A DNA stretch of 64,000 nucleotides from Streptomyces sp. CB03234 (GCF_001905885.1 NZ_LIYH01000008.1:124001-188000); one strand, 5' to 3'. Positions 18,040 to 26,515 are shown, counted from the first letter of the stretch. A program made the numbers and translations. The notes: generated by a model from the sequence alone, not told the origin.

Positions 18040-19011
18040 ATGGTGCAAATCGGATACACGATGATGACGGAACAGGCGGGGCCCCGCGCCCTGGTGGACC
18101 ACGTCGTCCAGGCCGAGGAAGCCGGGTTCGACTTCTCGGTGACGTCCGACCACTACTTCCCCTGGCTGCGTTCACAGGGCCACGCGCCCTACGCCTGGGC
18201 GGTGCTCGGAGCGGCCGCGCAGGCGACCTCACGCATCCCGCTGATGACGTATGTGACTTGCCCGACCTTCCGGTACCACCCGGCCGTCGTCGCCCAGAAG
18301 GCCGCGACGCTCCAACTGCTGTCCGAGGGCCGGTTCCGGCTCGGGCTGGGATCCGGCGAAAACCTCAACGAGCATGTCGTCGGCGGCGGCTGGCCCACCG
18401 TCGACGTACGGCACGAGATGCTCGAGGAGGCCCTCGGCATCATCCGAGCGCTCTTCGAGGGCGGCCATGTCACCCATCACGGTGCGCACTTCGACGTGGA
18501 GTCCGCCCGCCTGTGGGACCTGCCCGACGAGCCGCCACCCATCGGCCTCGCGGTCTCCGGCGAGCAGTCCTGCGCCCTGGCGGGCCGACTCGCCGACCTC
18601 GTCATCGCGACGGAGCCGAAGGGTGAACTGCTCGACGCCTTCGACCGGCACGGCGGGCAGGGCAAGCCTCGGGTGGGCCAGCTGCCCGTCTGCTACGACC
18701 CGGACAAGGAGGCCGCCGTACGCCGAGCGCACGACCAGTTCCGGTGGTTCGGCAGCGGCTGGAAGGTCAATTCGGAGCTGCCGCATCCCGACTCGTTCGC
18801 CGCCGCCACCCAGTTCGTGAGGCCGGAGGACGTCGCCGGGTCCATCGCGTGTGGCGACGATCCGGACGCCTTCGTGGCCGCGGTGAAGCCGTACGCCGAC
18901 GCGGGCTTCACCGACATCGCCCTGGTGCAGATCGGTGGCGACGCGCAAGGGCCCTTCCTGGAGTGGTCGGCGAAGACGCTGCTGCCCGCGCTGCGCGACG
19001 CGTTCGGCTGA
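18040..19011 (+). CDS. LLM-class oxidoreductase, probably F420-dependent
   Basis: The 323-residue protein has the luciferase-like TIM-barrel pattern with an N-terminal strand MVQIGYTMMTEQAGPRALVD, the cofactor-binding segment DFSVTSDHYFPWLRSQGHAP, and RFRLGLGSGENLNEHVVG. It falls in the group related to F420-dependent glucose-6-phosphate dehydrogenase. F420 use is inferred from the subfamily; FMN cannot be excluded. Substrate unknown. ATG 18040 is preceded by GGGGAATTC. The cysteine-hydrolase gene starts 8 bp after its stop, so the two form a bicistronic unit. Confidence 0.88.
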   Translation: MVQIGYTMMTEQAGPRALVDHVVQAEEAGFDFSVTSDHYFPWLRSQGHAPYAWAVLGAAAQATSRIPLMTYVTCPTFRYHPAVVAQKAATLQLLSEGRFRLGLGSGENLNEHVVGGGWPTVDVRHEMLEEALGIIRALFEGGHVTHHGAHFDVESARLWDLPDEPPPIGLAVSGEQSCALAGRLADLVIATEPKGELLDAFDRHGGQGKPRVGQLPVCYDPDKEAAVRRAHDQFRWFGSGWKVNSELPHPDSFAAATQFVRPEDVAGSIACGDDPDAFVAAVKPYADAGFTDIALVQIGGDAQGPFLEWSAKTLLPALRDAFG

Positions 19012-19019
19012 GGCCCCGT

Positions 19020-19601
19020 ATGGGTACCACCGGGCGGTACGCCGATGCCGACAGGACCGCGCTCGTCGTCATCGACATGATCAACACGTACGAACACGAG
19101 GACGCCGAGCTGCTGCTGCCCTCCGTACGCGAGACGCTGCCCGTCCTGGTGGACCTGCTGACGCGGGCCAGAGAGCACGACGTACCCGTGATCTACGTCA
19201 ACGACAACTTCGGCGAGTGGCGCTCCCACCACGGCGAGATCCTCGAAACGGCACTGGCCGGGCCGCACGCCGAACTGGTGGAGCCGATCCGGCCGGACGG
19301 CTCCTCCCTCTTCGTGGTCAAGGCACGCCACTCGGTCTTCTACGAGACGCCCCTGGCGTACCTGCTGTCGCAGCTCGGCGTCGGTCACCTGGTGCTGTGC
19401 GGCCAGGTGACCGAGCAGTGCGTGCTGTACTCGGCGCTCGACGCGCACATCCGGCACATCGACGTCACCGTGCCGACGGACGCGGTGGCGCACATCCACG
19501 AGCCGCTGGCGCGGGCCGCCCTGGAGATGATGCGGCGCAACATGGGCGCCCGGACGGTGGAGGCGAAGGAGATCGACTTCGCCTCCACCGTCCGGGCGTG
19601 A
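19020..19601 (+). CDS. Isochorismatase-family cysteine hydrolase
   Basis: The 193-residue protein has the complete catalytic triad of the family: D19 in ALVVIDMINTY, K101 in LFVVKARHSVFY and C134 in GQVTEQCVLYSAL. These residues favour an amidohydrolase (nicotinamidase-like) mechanism over true isochorismatase, which lacks the Cys. ATG 19020 follows GAGG, 8 bp after the LLM oxidoreductase stop. The pairing suggests sequential reduction and hydrolysis of one substrate, which is inference. Its TGA stop lies inside a 16-bp tandem repeat. Confidence 0.9.
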   Translation: MGTTGRYADADRTALVVIDMINTYEHEDAELLLPSVRETLPVLVDLLTRAREHDVPVIYVNDNFGEWRSHHGEILETALAGPHAELVEPIRPDGSSLFVVKARHSVFYETPLAYLLSQLGVGHLVLCGQVTEQCVLYSALDAHIRHIDVTVPTDAVAHIHEPLARAALEMMRRNMGARTVEAKEIDFASTVRA

Positions 19602-19645
19602 CTCCTGACGTCCGTGACTCCTGACGTCCGTGACTCCTGACGTCA
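19598..19645. repeat. 16-bp tandem repeat x3 spanning two convergent stop codons
   Basis: Three adjacent copies of GTGACTCCTGACGTC(C/A) occupy 19598-19613, 19614-19629 and 19630-19645; only the last base of copy three differs. The first copy holds the TGA stop of the cysteine hydrolase. The third copy ends with TCA, the stop of the leftward gene at 19643. The unit is not a multiple of three, so changes in copy number would alter either gene only at its end. Confidence 0.9.
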
Positions 19646-20038
19646 GTGCGTGACGTAGCGTGACGCGAGCAGCAGCCGCGCCTCCTTCTCGTGCTCGCCC
19701 GAGACGGACGAGGACGACCGCACCTCGAACAGCCCACCGAGCGCCTTCTCCACCTCGGCGACGGCGTGGTGGTCCCCCGTCAGCAGCGCCGTGACGGGTG
19801 TGCTGAGGTCCGGCGGTCCGGGCAGCTCACCCGAGCGGGCGGAGCTGTCGAACGTGGCCATCCACACGGTGGGCTCGTGGTCGTGGGCCTGTTCCGGTCC
19901 TGGTGCGGGCACGTCGCAGCCCGCGAAGACGCGGTCGAGCGTGTCGAAGACGGCCTGGGCGTCCTGGCGGCCGCAGTCGCTGAGCTGCACGGTGACGTCG
20001 CAGTCCGCGGGGTGGTTCCTGGTTGCGTTGCTCTCCAC
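19643..20038 (-). CDS. Hypothetical protein, about 131 residues
   Basis: I do not recognise this protein. The chosen GTG 20038 has AAGGAGG upstream; a longer in-frame extension to 20185 lacks a good site. The sequence begins MESNATRNHPADCDVTVQLS and has the look of a small alpha/beta domain (DAQAVFDTLDRVFAGCDVP, TPVTALLTGDHHAVAEVEKA). Two Cys are present and no signal or membrane segment. It is convergent with the cysteine hydrolase and divergent from the basic protein at 20208. Confidence 0.6.
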   Translation of the reverse strand: MESNATRNHPADCDVTVQLSDCGRQDAQAVFDTLDRVFAGCDVPAPGPEQAHDHEPTVWMATFDSSARSGELPGPPDLSTPVTALLTGDHHAVAEVEKALGGLFEVRSSSSVSGEHEKEARLLLASRYVTH

Positions 20039-20207
20039 GTCGCTCCACTCCTCCTTGGGGGTCCGGTCCACTCCCCGTACAGGCACGAATACCTCGCCTC
20101 CGGCCCGCCAATCAGGATCTTCCCCGGCGCGTTTGCGGAGGTGGGTGCCTGGTACGAGGGTGTGGAGAAGCAGGGGGGTCCGCAAGGGGGGACGTCAGGA
20201 GGAGCGA

Positions 20208-20534
20208 ATGCCCGCAGGATCCAGCCCCAAGCGTGAACGGCAGTACGAGCACATCAAGGAAAGCTCCAAGAAGCGCGGCGCGAGCGAGAAGAGGTCCGAG
20301 GAGATCGCCGCCCGTACGGTGAACAAGGAGCGGGCGCGCTCCGGGGAGTCGAAGACCGCCAGTAAGACCTCCAAGCAGGACATGTCGTCCTCGAAGCGGG
20401 GCGGCCAGCGATCCGGCAGCAGCGGCACCAAGGGCCCGACGTACGACCAGCTGTACGAGGAGGCCAAGAAGCGGGGCATCCAGGGCCGGTCGTCCATGAA
20501 CAAGTCGGAGCTCCAGCGAGAGCTCGGGAAGTGA
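20208..20534 (+). CDS. Small basic SAP-like protein
   Basis: The 108-residue protein is very basic and rich in Lys, Arg and Ser (YEHIKESSKKRGASEKRSEE). Its C-terminal 40 residues, YDQLYEEAKKRGIQGRSSMN followed by KSELQREL, resemble the SAP / Rho-N type helix-hairpin nucleic-acid-binding motif. Homologues in actinomycetes are sometimes named plasmid stabilisation protein without evidence. AGGAGGAGCGA precedes ATG 20208. A nucleic-acid-associated role is a reasonable inference. Confidence 0.75.
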   Translation: MPAGSSPKRERQYEHIKESSKKRGASEKRSEEIAARTVNKERARSGESKTASKTSKQDMSSSKRGGQRSGSSGTKGPTYDQLYEEAKKRGIQGRSSMNKSELQRELGK

Positions 20535-20550
20535 CGCGCCCGGCGCGCCG

Positions 20551-21264
20551 TCAGCCGTTCGGCACGACGCCGGCCGCGCCGGCCGCACCCAGGGGCCTGC
20601 GACCGGCCGTACCCAGCGGGCTGCGGTCCAGGCGCGCCAGCAGGTCGGCGGGGTCGTCGTAGAACGCGGCGGCCCCCGCCTCCACCAGGTCCGCCCGCGG
20701 GATGCCACCGCACAGCAGGCCCACGCAGGTGACGCCCGCCCGGGCGCCGGCCTCCATGTCCCAGACCGTGTCGCCCACGAACACGGAGCGCCCGGCCGGC
20801 GCCCCCGCGAGTTCCAGTGCGTGCCGTACCGGCTCCGGCGCGGGCTTGCCCTCCTCGACGTCGTCCGCGCTCGCGGTGGCGGTGATGGCGTCGTCCGCGT
20901 CGATGGCGCGGCGCAGTGCGGACAGCTCGGCTCCCCCGGCCGAGGTGGCCAGGACGACCGCCCAGCCGTCCGCCGCGAGGGCCTTCAGCAGCCGGCCGGC
21001 GTCCCGGAAGGCGGGCAGCCGGTCGAAGTAGGTCCCGTAGAGGGTCTTGTGGGCCGCGCTGATCACGTCGTCCTGCTCCTTGTCCCGGTCGTCGCCGAGC
21101 AGGTGCGCGATCAGGTCGTGCGAGCTGAGGCCGACGGCCCGGTGCACGGCGTGCATGGGAACCTCGTGCCCGGCCTGCCGGAACGCCTCCCACCAGGTGG
21201 TCACATGCAGGTGGTTGGTGTCGGCAAGGGTGCCGTCCACGTCGAACACCGCCGCGCGTGTCAT
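20551..21264 (-). CDS. HAD-superfamily hydrolase (beta-phosphoglucomutase-like)
   Basis: The 237-residue protein has HAD motif I AVFDVDGTLADTNH (nucleophile D8, acid/base D10), motif II VVLATSAGG, a conserved Lys in EEGKPAPEP and motif IV FVGDTVWDMEAGARAG. A helical cap sits between motifs I and II (subclass I). Phosphatase or mutase activity on a small phosphorylated metabolite is expected; the substrate is unknown. ATG 21264 follows GGAG. It converges with the basic protein gene, leaving 16 bp between stops. Confidence 0.9.
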   Translation of the reverse strand: MTRAAVFDVDGTLADTNHLHVTTWWEAFRQAGHEVPMHAVHRAVGLSSHDLIAHLLGDDRDKEQDDVISAAHKTLYGTYFDRLPAFRDAGRLLKALAADGWAVVLATSAGGAELSALRRAIDADDAITATASADDVEEGKPAPEPVRHALELAGAPAGRSVFVGDTVWDMEAGARAGVTCVGLLCGGIPRADLVEAGAAAFYDDPADLLARLDRSPLGTAGRRPLGAAGAAGVVPNG

Positions 21265-21349
21265 ACCTTCTCCGTTCTGTGTCTGTGCCGGCCACACTTG
21301 TCGTCCTTTCCGCATTCCCCCGACCTGAGTCTCACCCTCGACTTCAGCC

Positions 21350-21919
21350 TCACCCTTCAACTCCTGTGGAGGTGTGGGCGGCACCCACGGGTTTCGACTC
21401 CGGTGAGCCGCGCTGGCGCAGGAAGACGGCGAAGATCGCCATGGAGCCGATGGCGAGCAGCTCGGACTGCCAGTTCTGCAACGTGCGGCTCCAGAAGTCC
21501 GCCGTCAGGAGGCAGTCCGACCAGGGGACCGGGTCCTGCAGCTCTCCCAGCGGGGGGGTGCAGCCCGCCGCGTTGATCTTCCAGCCGTCCGCGAAGGAGG
21601 TGAGGAAGTACGTGTCCTGGTCGAGCTCGACGCGCGCCTGGCGGCCGTACACCTGGGTGGTGCGGAGGTCGCCCGGGTTCGGCAGGCCGGCCGGCTTCGG
21701 CAAGCCCCGCGGCGCAGGTCGGGCCGGGGTCCTGGGCGAGTTCCTCGCGAGTCTCGGGGGCGAGGAACTCGCGCGCGGCGGCCCTGTCCGCGGCCTGCTC
21801 GCGGGCCGTGAAGGCGGCGGCCGCGGCGGAGACGGACCGGATCTCCTCCTGCGGACCGAGCAGCCGGGGAGCGTCAGGGCGGCCGGTACCAGGAGCGCGG
21901 CGAGAGCGGTGGCACGCAC
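21350..21919 (-). pseudogene. Frame-disrupted lipoprotein gene fused to a DUF6766 tail
   Basis: From GTG 21919 (AAAGGAG upstream) a lipoprotein signal is read: VRATALAALLVPAALTLPGC. The expected mature start (SVSAAAAAFTA, APETREELAQDPGPTCAAGL) is in another frame, roughly 21690-21860. The first frame then resumes with DLRTTQVYGRQARVELDQDT and FLTSFADGWKINAAGC. The second shift coincides with an extra GGCC inside a GCCGGCCGGCC run near 21695. After DCLL the protein changes to FWSRTLQNWQSELLAIGSMA and LRQRGSPESKPVG, which I recognise as the C-terminus of DUF6766 membrane proteins. So this looks like the product of a deletion joining two neighbours plus two frameshifts. Confidence 0.6.
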
Positions 21920-21978
21920 GTGGGCGCGGCTCCTTTCGGCACCTGGTGTCCCAGGGCTCTTCCGGAGGTGTGGGTCCC

Positions 21979-22021
<43 letters not shown>

Positions 22022-22174
22022 TATGAGCATGGGCGCAGCGCGCATCTCGGGTCACGTTCCGTCTGCCCGACACCCGACGAGTTCCTACGGGTGCCGTACG
22101 GGCGCGGGGCCGGCGGTTGATCCGGACGTCCCGGGTTAGAAGACAAGTGCGGGACGGATCGTGGGAGGAGCACC

Positions 22175-22705
22175 ATGCCTGAGCACGGAGAGCGGGGTAC
22201 GCCGGGGACCGGCGGCGGGCGGGCGGAGACGGCGCGGGGGCGCAACGAGACCCCGGACGAGCGGGCGGACAGACGCTGGGCCGAGCTGATACAGGAGATA
22301 CGCGTCGCGCAGACGGGTGTGCAGATCCTCTTCGGTTTCCTGCTCACGGTGGTGTTCACGCCGAGGTTCGCGGAGCTGCCGAGCGCCGACAAGACCATCT
22401 ACATCACCACGGTGGCGCTGGGCGCCGCGGCGACCGGGGCGTTGATCGGTCCGGTGTCGTTCCACCGCATCGTCTCGGGGCGGCGCATCAAGCCGCAGGC
22501 CGTCGTATGGGCCTCGCGGCTGACCTTCACCGGTCTGGTGCTGCTGCTGGCGACGCTGGTCTCGGCGCTGTTCCTGGTGCTGCGGGTCGCCACCCATGAC
22601 GAGTTCGTGCCGTGGCTGGTCGCGGGGGTGGTGACCTGGTACGTGGTGTGCTGGTTCGTGCTGCCGCTGTGGGCCCGGATCCGCTACACCACCCTGGACG
22701 ACTGA
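22175..22705 (+). CDS. DUF6328 membrane protein
   Basis: The 176-residue protein has a hydrophilic N-terminus of about 45 residues and then four predicted membrane helices. The segment WAELIQEIRVAQTGVQILFG is the hallmark of the DUF6328 family, followed by FLLTVVFTPRFAEL. Function is unknown. GGGAGGAGCACC precedes ATG 22175. The 3' end overlaps the convergent DNA ligase gene by 22 bp. Confidence 0.88.
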   Translation: MPEHGERGTPGTGGGRAETARGRNETPDERADRRWAELIQEIRVAQTGVQILFGFLLTVVFTPRFAELPSADKTIYITTVALGAAATGALIGPVSFHRIVSGRRIKPQAVVWASRLTFTGLVLLLATLVSALFLVLRVATHDEFVPWLVAGVVTWYVVCWFVLPLWARIRYTTLDD

Positions 22706-24249
22706 GCGCCGCCGCCCGTGTGGCCGGCGAGGACCGTCTCGATGGTGTCGGCTTCGGTGGCCGGCTTGTCGGGGCGGTGGCGGACCACCCGGGCGAAGCG
22801 GAGGGCGACTCCGGCCGGGTAGCGCGGGGAGCGTTGCAGACCGTCGTAGGCGATCTCGACAACGAGTTCGGGGCGGACGCGGACGGTGAAGCCGTCATCC
22901 TCGACGGCCAGCTCGCGCAGCCGCTCCGTCTGCCACCGGAGCATGGCGTCGGTCAGGCCCTTGAACGTCTTGCCGAGCATCACGAACGTGCCGTCGGCGG
23001 CGCGGGCGCCGAGGTGGAGGTTGGAGAGCAGGCCGGTGCGGCGGCCGTGACCCCACTCGACGGCGAGGACGACGAGGTCGAGGGTGTGCACGGGCTTCAC
23101 CTTCAGCCACGAGCGGCCGCGGCGGCCCGCGTTGTAGGGGGCGTCGAGTGCCTTGACCATGACCCCTTCATGGCCGCGCCCGAGGGTGTCGGTGAAGAAG
23201 GCCTCGGCCGCCTCCGTCTGTGCCGGGTCTTCGGGGTCCTCGACGACGGTGCGACGTACCCGCATGGGTTCGGGTACGAGGCGGGCCAGTGCCGCGTGCC
23301 GCTGATGGCCGGGCAGGTCGACGAGTACGGTGCCGTCGGCGGCCAGGACGTCGAAGAAGACCGGTGACACGGGCCGCGCCGCAGCGGCGGTCGCCACGTC
23401 GACGCGGGAGCCGACCCGGGACGCGATGTCCTGGAACGGTACCGGCCGGCCGGCCGCGTCGAGGGCGATGACCTCACCGTCGAGGACGAACCGGTCTCCC
23501 GGCAGCTCACGCGCGACGGCCGAGATCTCCGGGAGCCGGTCGGTGATGTCGTCGAGCGACCGGGTGTAGAGCCGGACGTCCTGGCCCGAGCGGTGTACCT
23601 GGACGCGGATGCCGTCGAGCTTCTCCTCGACGACGCACGGGCCGAGGGCGGCGATGGCTTCGGCCACGCTCTTCGCGGTGTGGGCGAGCATGGGGTGCAC
23701 GGGGCTGCCCACCCGCAGCTGGAACCGCTCCAGCGCGGCCGGGCCCTCGGCGAGCAGCGCCTGGGCGACGCGGGGCAGCGAGCCCTCGAGCATCACGGCC
23801 CGGCGTACGTCGGCGGCCGGTGCCGCTGCCGCCTTGGCGACTCCCTCGAGGGCGATGGCGTCCAGCGCCCCTTGCCGGACCTCGCCGGTCAGGAGCCGGA
23901 GCAGAAACTGCTGCTCGGCGGCGGTCGCGGCGCCCATCAGCTCCCGTACCAGCCGCTGCCGCTCCGCCTGGGCCCCGGGACCGGCGACCTGCGCGAGCGC
24001 GGTCAGCGCGGCATCGGTGTCGGCGACGGTCAGCGTGGCGTCGGCGGCGGGCGGGACGGGCTCCTTGAGGGTGCTCCAGCCGACGCCGATCCGCCCCTGG
24101 GGGAGCCGTCCCGCGAGGTACGCGATGACCAGCGGCGCTTCCTGGGGCGAGGTCGCGGAGAAGAGATCGGCCAGGGCGGCGATCTTGCGGGAGCGCGCGG
24201 AGGTGGCGGCGACCTGGTGGGAGACCTCCGCGAGTCGGGCCAGCTGCAT
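22684..24249 (-). CDS. ATP-dependent DNA ligase (LigB-type)
   Basis: The 521-residue protein has an N-terminal helical DNA-binding domain (about 1-190), then the adenylation domain with nucleotidyl-transfer motif I VVEEKLDGIRVQVH (Lys near residue 211), motif III-like FVLDGEVIALD, motif IV EGVMVKALDAPY, and motif V WLKVKP. An OB domain closes the protein. The layout matches actinobacterial LigB, a non-essential ATP-dependent ligase alongside the NAD-dependent LigA. ATG 24249 is taken as the start because the family begins at MQLARLAEVS. No Ku or LigD gene is nearby, so there is no sign of an end-joining cluster. Confidence 0.93.
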   Translation of the reverse strand: MQLARLAEVSHQVAATSARSRKIAALADLFSATSPQEAPLVIAYLAGRLPQGRIGVGWSTLKEPVPPAADATLTVADTDAALTALAQVAGPGAQAERQRLVRELMGAATAAEQQFLLRLLTGEVRQGALDAIALEGVAKAAAAPAADVRRAVMLEGSLPRVAQALLAEGPAALERFQLRVGSPVHPMLAHTAKSVAEAIAALGPCVVEEKLDGIRVQVHRSGQDVRLYTRSLDDITDRLPEISAVARELPGDRFVLDGEVIALDAAGRPVPFQDIASRVGSRVDVATAAAARPVSPVFFDVLAADGTVLVDLPGHQRHAALARLVPEPMRVRRTVVEDPEDPAQTEAAEAFFTDTLGRGHEGVMVKALDAPYNAGRRGRSWLKVKPVHTLDLVVLAVEWGHGRRTGLLSNLHLGARAADGTFVMLGKTFKGLTDAMLRWQTERLRELAVEDDGFTVRVRPELVVEIAYDGLQRSPRYPAGVALRFARVVRHRPDKPATEADTIETVLAGHTGGGAQSSRVV

Positions 24250-24569
24250 GCGGCCATGGTGCACGCCCCGCGCGCCCAGCGCACGCGGACGGCTGCCGAT
24301 ACCGGCCCGGCGCCCGCCCGGCATCGGCGGCGGGCGAGCGGCGCGTCGGCCTCGGGTTCCGGTGCCTGGTCCACACAGATCCAGCTGTGCCCTGCCCGCA
24401 CCGGCTCCCTCGACCGCATGGCCGCCGCATGGCCGCCGCTTGGTCGCCGCTTGGCCGCATGGCGTGTTGGTCGAACAGCCCACCCCGGGCCTCCCTTCAT
24501 TCACTCAACTCCCTTACGCTTCGCTCGACTTGGCGCATGCCAGTACATGCCGGCTGAAGCAGGGGGCTC
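24250..24569. other. 320-bp divergent region, ligase / PI-PLC-like
   Basis: The region holds the divergent promoters of the leftward ligase and the rightward phospholipase-like gene. It contains an 11-bp tandem array (24414-24457). From about 24480 the sequence becomes less GC-rich (CATTCACTCAACTCCCTTAC), consistent with a promoter for the rightward gene. No coding frame is convincing. Confidence 0.5.
24414..24457. repeat. 11-bp tandem repeat x4 in a divergent promoter region
   Basis: Four head-to-tail copies of CCGC(A/T)TGG(C/T)CG occupy 24414-24424, 24425-24435, 24436-24446 and 24447-24457. The first two are identical and the last two differ at one or two positions. An 11-bp period is about one turn of the helix, so copy number would shift flanking sites by roughly whole turns. 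Confidence 0.85.
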
Positions 24570-25640
24570 ATGATGAAGTTGCCGCGTACCGCGATGACGG
24601 CCGCGTCCGCCGTGTTGACCGGGGCTCTCTGCCTCGGGGTCACCACGGGCCAGGCCTGGTCCGCCGATTCCGCGTCCGCCGACCCCGGACAGTTGGCCTA
24701 TTCCGACTCCACCGGGGTCGGCGTCCACAACGCGTACGAGAAGGCGAAGTACCCCTACTTCGCTGACGCGTTGGACTCGGGTGCGGGAATGCTGGAGATA
24801 GACGTGTGGACGAACGCGTTCGGCAGATCGTGGCGCGTTTCGCACAGCAACCCCCTCGGTAATGACAACAACTGTGAGAACGCCTCGCACCCGGGCGAGT
24901 TGCGCAGCAAGCCCAGGAACCAGGACCTCGGCGGGTGTCTGGCGGACATCCGGGCGTGGCACGACGCCCACCCGGGGCACCGGCCCATCCTGCTGAAGAT
25001 CGAGTTGAAGGACGGTTTCCAGGCCAGGAACGGCCGGGGTCCCGCCGCGCTGGACGCACTGCTGACCGCCAAGCTGGGCGACGCGCTGTTCCGGCCGGCC
25101 GATCTGGCCGGAGGCCGGCCGGACCTCGACACCGCCGTACGGGCGGACGGCTGGCCCACTCGCTCGGCGATGGCGGGGAAGTTCGTGGTCGAACTCATCC
25201 CGGGCACCGTCGAGGAGGACAACCCGATGGACACCTTGTGGACCGACCGCGAGTACGCCACGCATCTGAAGAGCCTGGCTGCCGCGGGCCGGCTGCGGGA
25301 GGCGGCCGCGTTCCCCGCGGTGCACCATGCCGCCGCGGGCGATCCCCGCACCCGGTACGCGGACGCCGGCATACGCCCCTGGTTCGTCGTCTTCGACGGT
25401 GACGCCTCGGCCTACGCGGGCGGCTCCATCGACACCGCGTGGTACGACAGCCGCCACTACCTGGTGGTGATGACGGACGCCCACAACGTGGCACCAGCCA
25501 TCGACGGCACCAACCCGACCGAGGCGCAGGCCCGGGATCGGGTCACCCTGCTTGCCGGGCGGCACGCCAGCGTCGTGTCGGCCGACTGGTATCCGCTGCC
25601 CGGCGTGTTGTCGACCGTGCTGCCCCGGGGCGGGGCCTAG
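24570..25640 (+). CDS. Secreted PI-PLC C1-like phosphodiesterase
   Basis: The 356-residue protein has a Sec signal peptide (about 1-34) and then a TIM-barrel phosphodiesterase pattern. GVGVHNAYEKAKYPYFADAL carries the first catalytic-type His, LEIDVWTNAF the metal-binding Glu/Asp, and WRVSHSNPLG the second His. This matches the Ca2+-dependent PI-PLC-C1-like group of secreted actinobacterial proteins. Phospholipid or glycerophosphodiester substrates are possible; none is proven for this subgroup. Two adjacent ATG codons (24570, 24573) follow AGGGGG. Its TAG stop shares the tetranucleotide CTAG with the stop of the convergent next gene. Confidence 0.82.
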   Translation: MMKLPRTAMTAASAVLTGALCLGVTTGQAWSADSASADPGQLAYSDSTGVGVHNAYEKAKYPYFADALDSGAGMLEIDVWTNAFGRSWRVSHSNPLGNDNNCENASHPGELRSKPRNQDLGGCLADIRAWHDAHPGHRPILLKIELKDGFQARNGRGPAALDALLTAKLGDALFRPADLAGGRPDLDTAVRADGWPTRSAMAGKFVVELIPGTVEEDNPMDTLWTDREYATHLKSLAAAGRLREAAAFPAVHHAAAGDPRTRYADAGIRPWFVVFDGDASAYAGGSIDTAWYDSRHYLVVMTDAHNVAPAIDGTNPTEAQARDRVTLLAGRHASVVSADWYPLPGVLSTVLPRGGA

Positions 25641-26515
25641 GCGCGCACCGCCCTCCGCCGGCCCAGCCGCAGCCGGGTGAGCAGTCCGGTGCGGCCGGGG
25701 CCGCGCTTCGGGGGTTCCGGGCGTGGCGGGCGGTGGCCGGTGTCGTCCGGGCGGGGAGCCGGCCGGTGCGCTCGCGCCTCGTCCAGGGCGAGCGACAGGC
25801 TCATCCGATGCCAGAGGATCTCGTCCGGGTCGTCCGCCAGCAGCAGCCGGTGGACGATGTCCCGCGCGGCGAGGGACTCGGGGCGTGCGTGCGGAGGTTC
25901 GGGGCGGAGCCGGTCGAGGTGCGCCCGCTCGTACGGATCGCCGACCACCTCGGCCACCTGGACGGCGGTGAGGAGGGACGCGATGGCCGCCGCGGCCGCC
26001 CAGGGGTCCTCGGCCTGGCGCAGCAGGAGCCCGAGACGGCGTGCCCGCCAGTTGCGCGGGCGGGCGTCCTCCCCCGCGTCCAGCTTGGCGCGCACTGATG
26101 CCGGCAGTCTGCCGGTGAGCAGCTCCGGGTGCCGTTCGGCGAACTCCCTCACTTCGGAGGCCACATAGAGCCAGACAACGGCCCGATAGCGGTTGAGGTA
26201 GAAGGTGACCGGGCTGAAGTGCCCGGTCCTGGCCAGTTTGGTGAAACGCTCACCGGTGATCGAGGCGAGTGCGGCGGCACTCGCCGTACCCACGGTGCGG
26301 ACGCGCTCGCGCAGACCGGTGGGGAAGTCCGGCGCGGCGCGCAGCCGCTCGATCTCCTCCTCCGCCACCCGGCGTCGCCCTCCGTCGGCTCCGGGCACGG
26401 TTCGCACATGACCCAGTTGGACCGCGAGGCCGAACTCGTTCCTCTTCAGCTCCAGTCGGTGTGCGGCGCGCCCGTAGGCGACGGTGTGCGCTGTGACTGC
26501 TTCCCTGACCGTCAT
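25637..26515 (-). CDS. DUF6397 family protein
   Basis: The 292-residue protein starts MTVREAVTAHTVAYGRAAHR and contains LELKRNEFGLAVQLGHVRTV, a helix-turn-helix-like segment characteristic of the Streptomyces DUF6397 family. The C-terminal 50 residues are Pro/Arg-rich and probably disordered. A DNA-binding role is suggested by the MerR-like N-terminus (RRVAEEEIERLRAA) but is not demonstrated. The gene is convergent with the PI-PLC-like gene, overlapping it by 4 bp. Confidence 0.78.
   Translation of the reverse strand: MTVREAVTAHTVAYGRAAHRLELKRNEFGLAVQLGHVRTVPGADGGRRRVAEEEIERLRAAPDFPTGLRERVRTVGTASAAALASITGERFTKLARTGHFSPVTFYLNRYRAVVWLYVASEVREFAERHPELLTGRLPASVRAKLDAGEDARPRNWRARRLGLLLRQAEDPWAAAAAIASLLTAVQVAEVVGDPYERAHLDRLRPEPPHARPESLAARDIVHRLLLADDPDEILWHRMSLSLALDEARAHRPAPRPDDTGHRPPRPEPPKRGPGRTGLLTRLRLGRRRAVRA

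Noticed and set aside
19598..19645. Triple 16-bp repeat considered as an integration att site
   Set aside because: No tRNA, integrase or island boundary is nearby, and the copies are adjacent rather than flanking an insert.
22684..24249. DNA ligase considered as part of a non-homologous end-joining cluster
   Set aside because: No Ku, polymerase or nuclease domain is encoded nearby, and the domain order is that of LigB.
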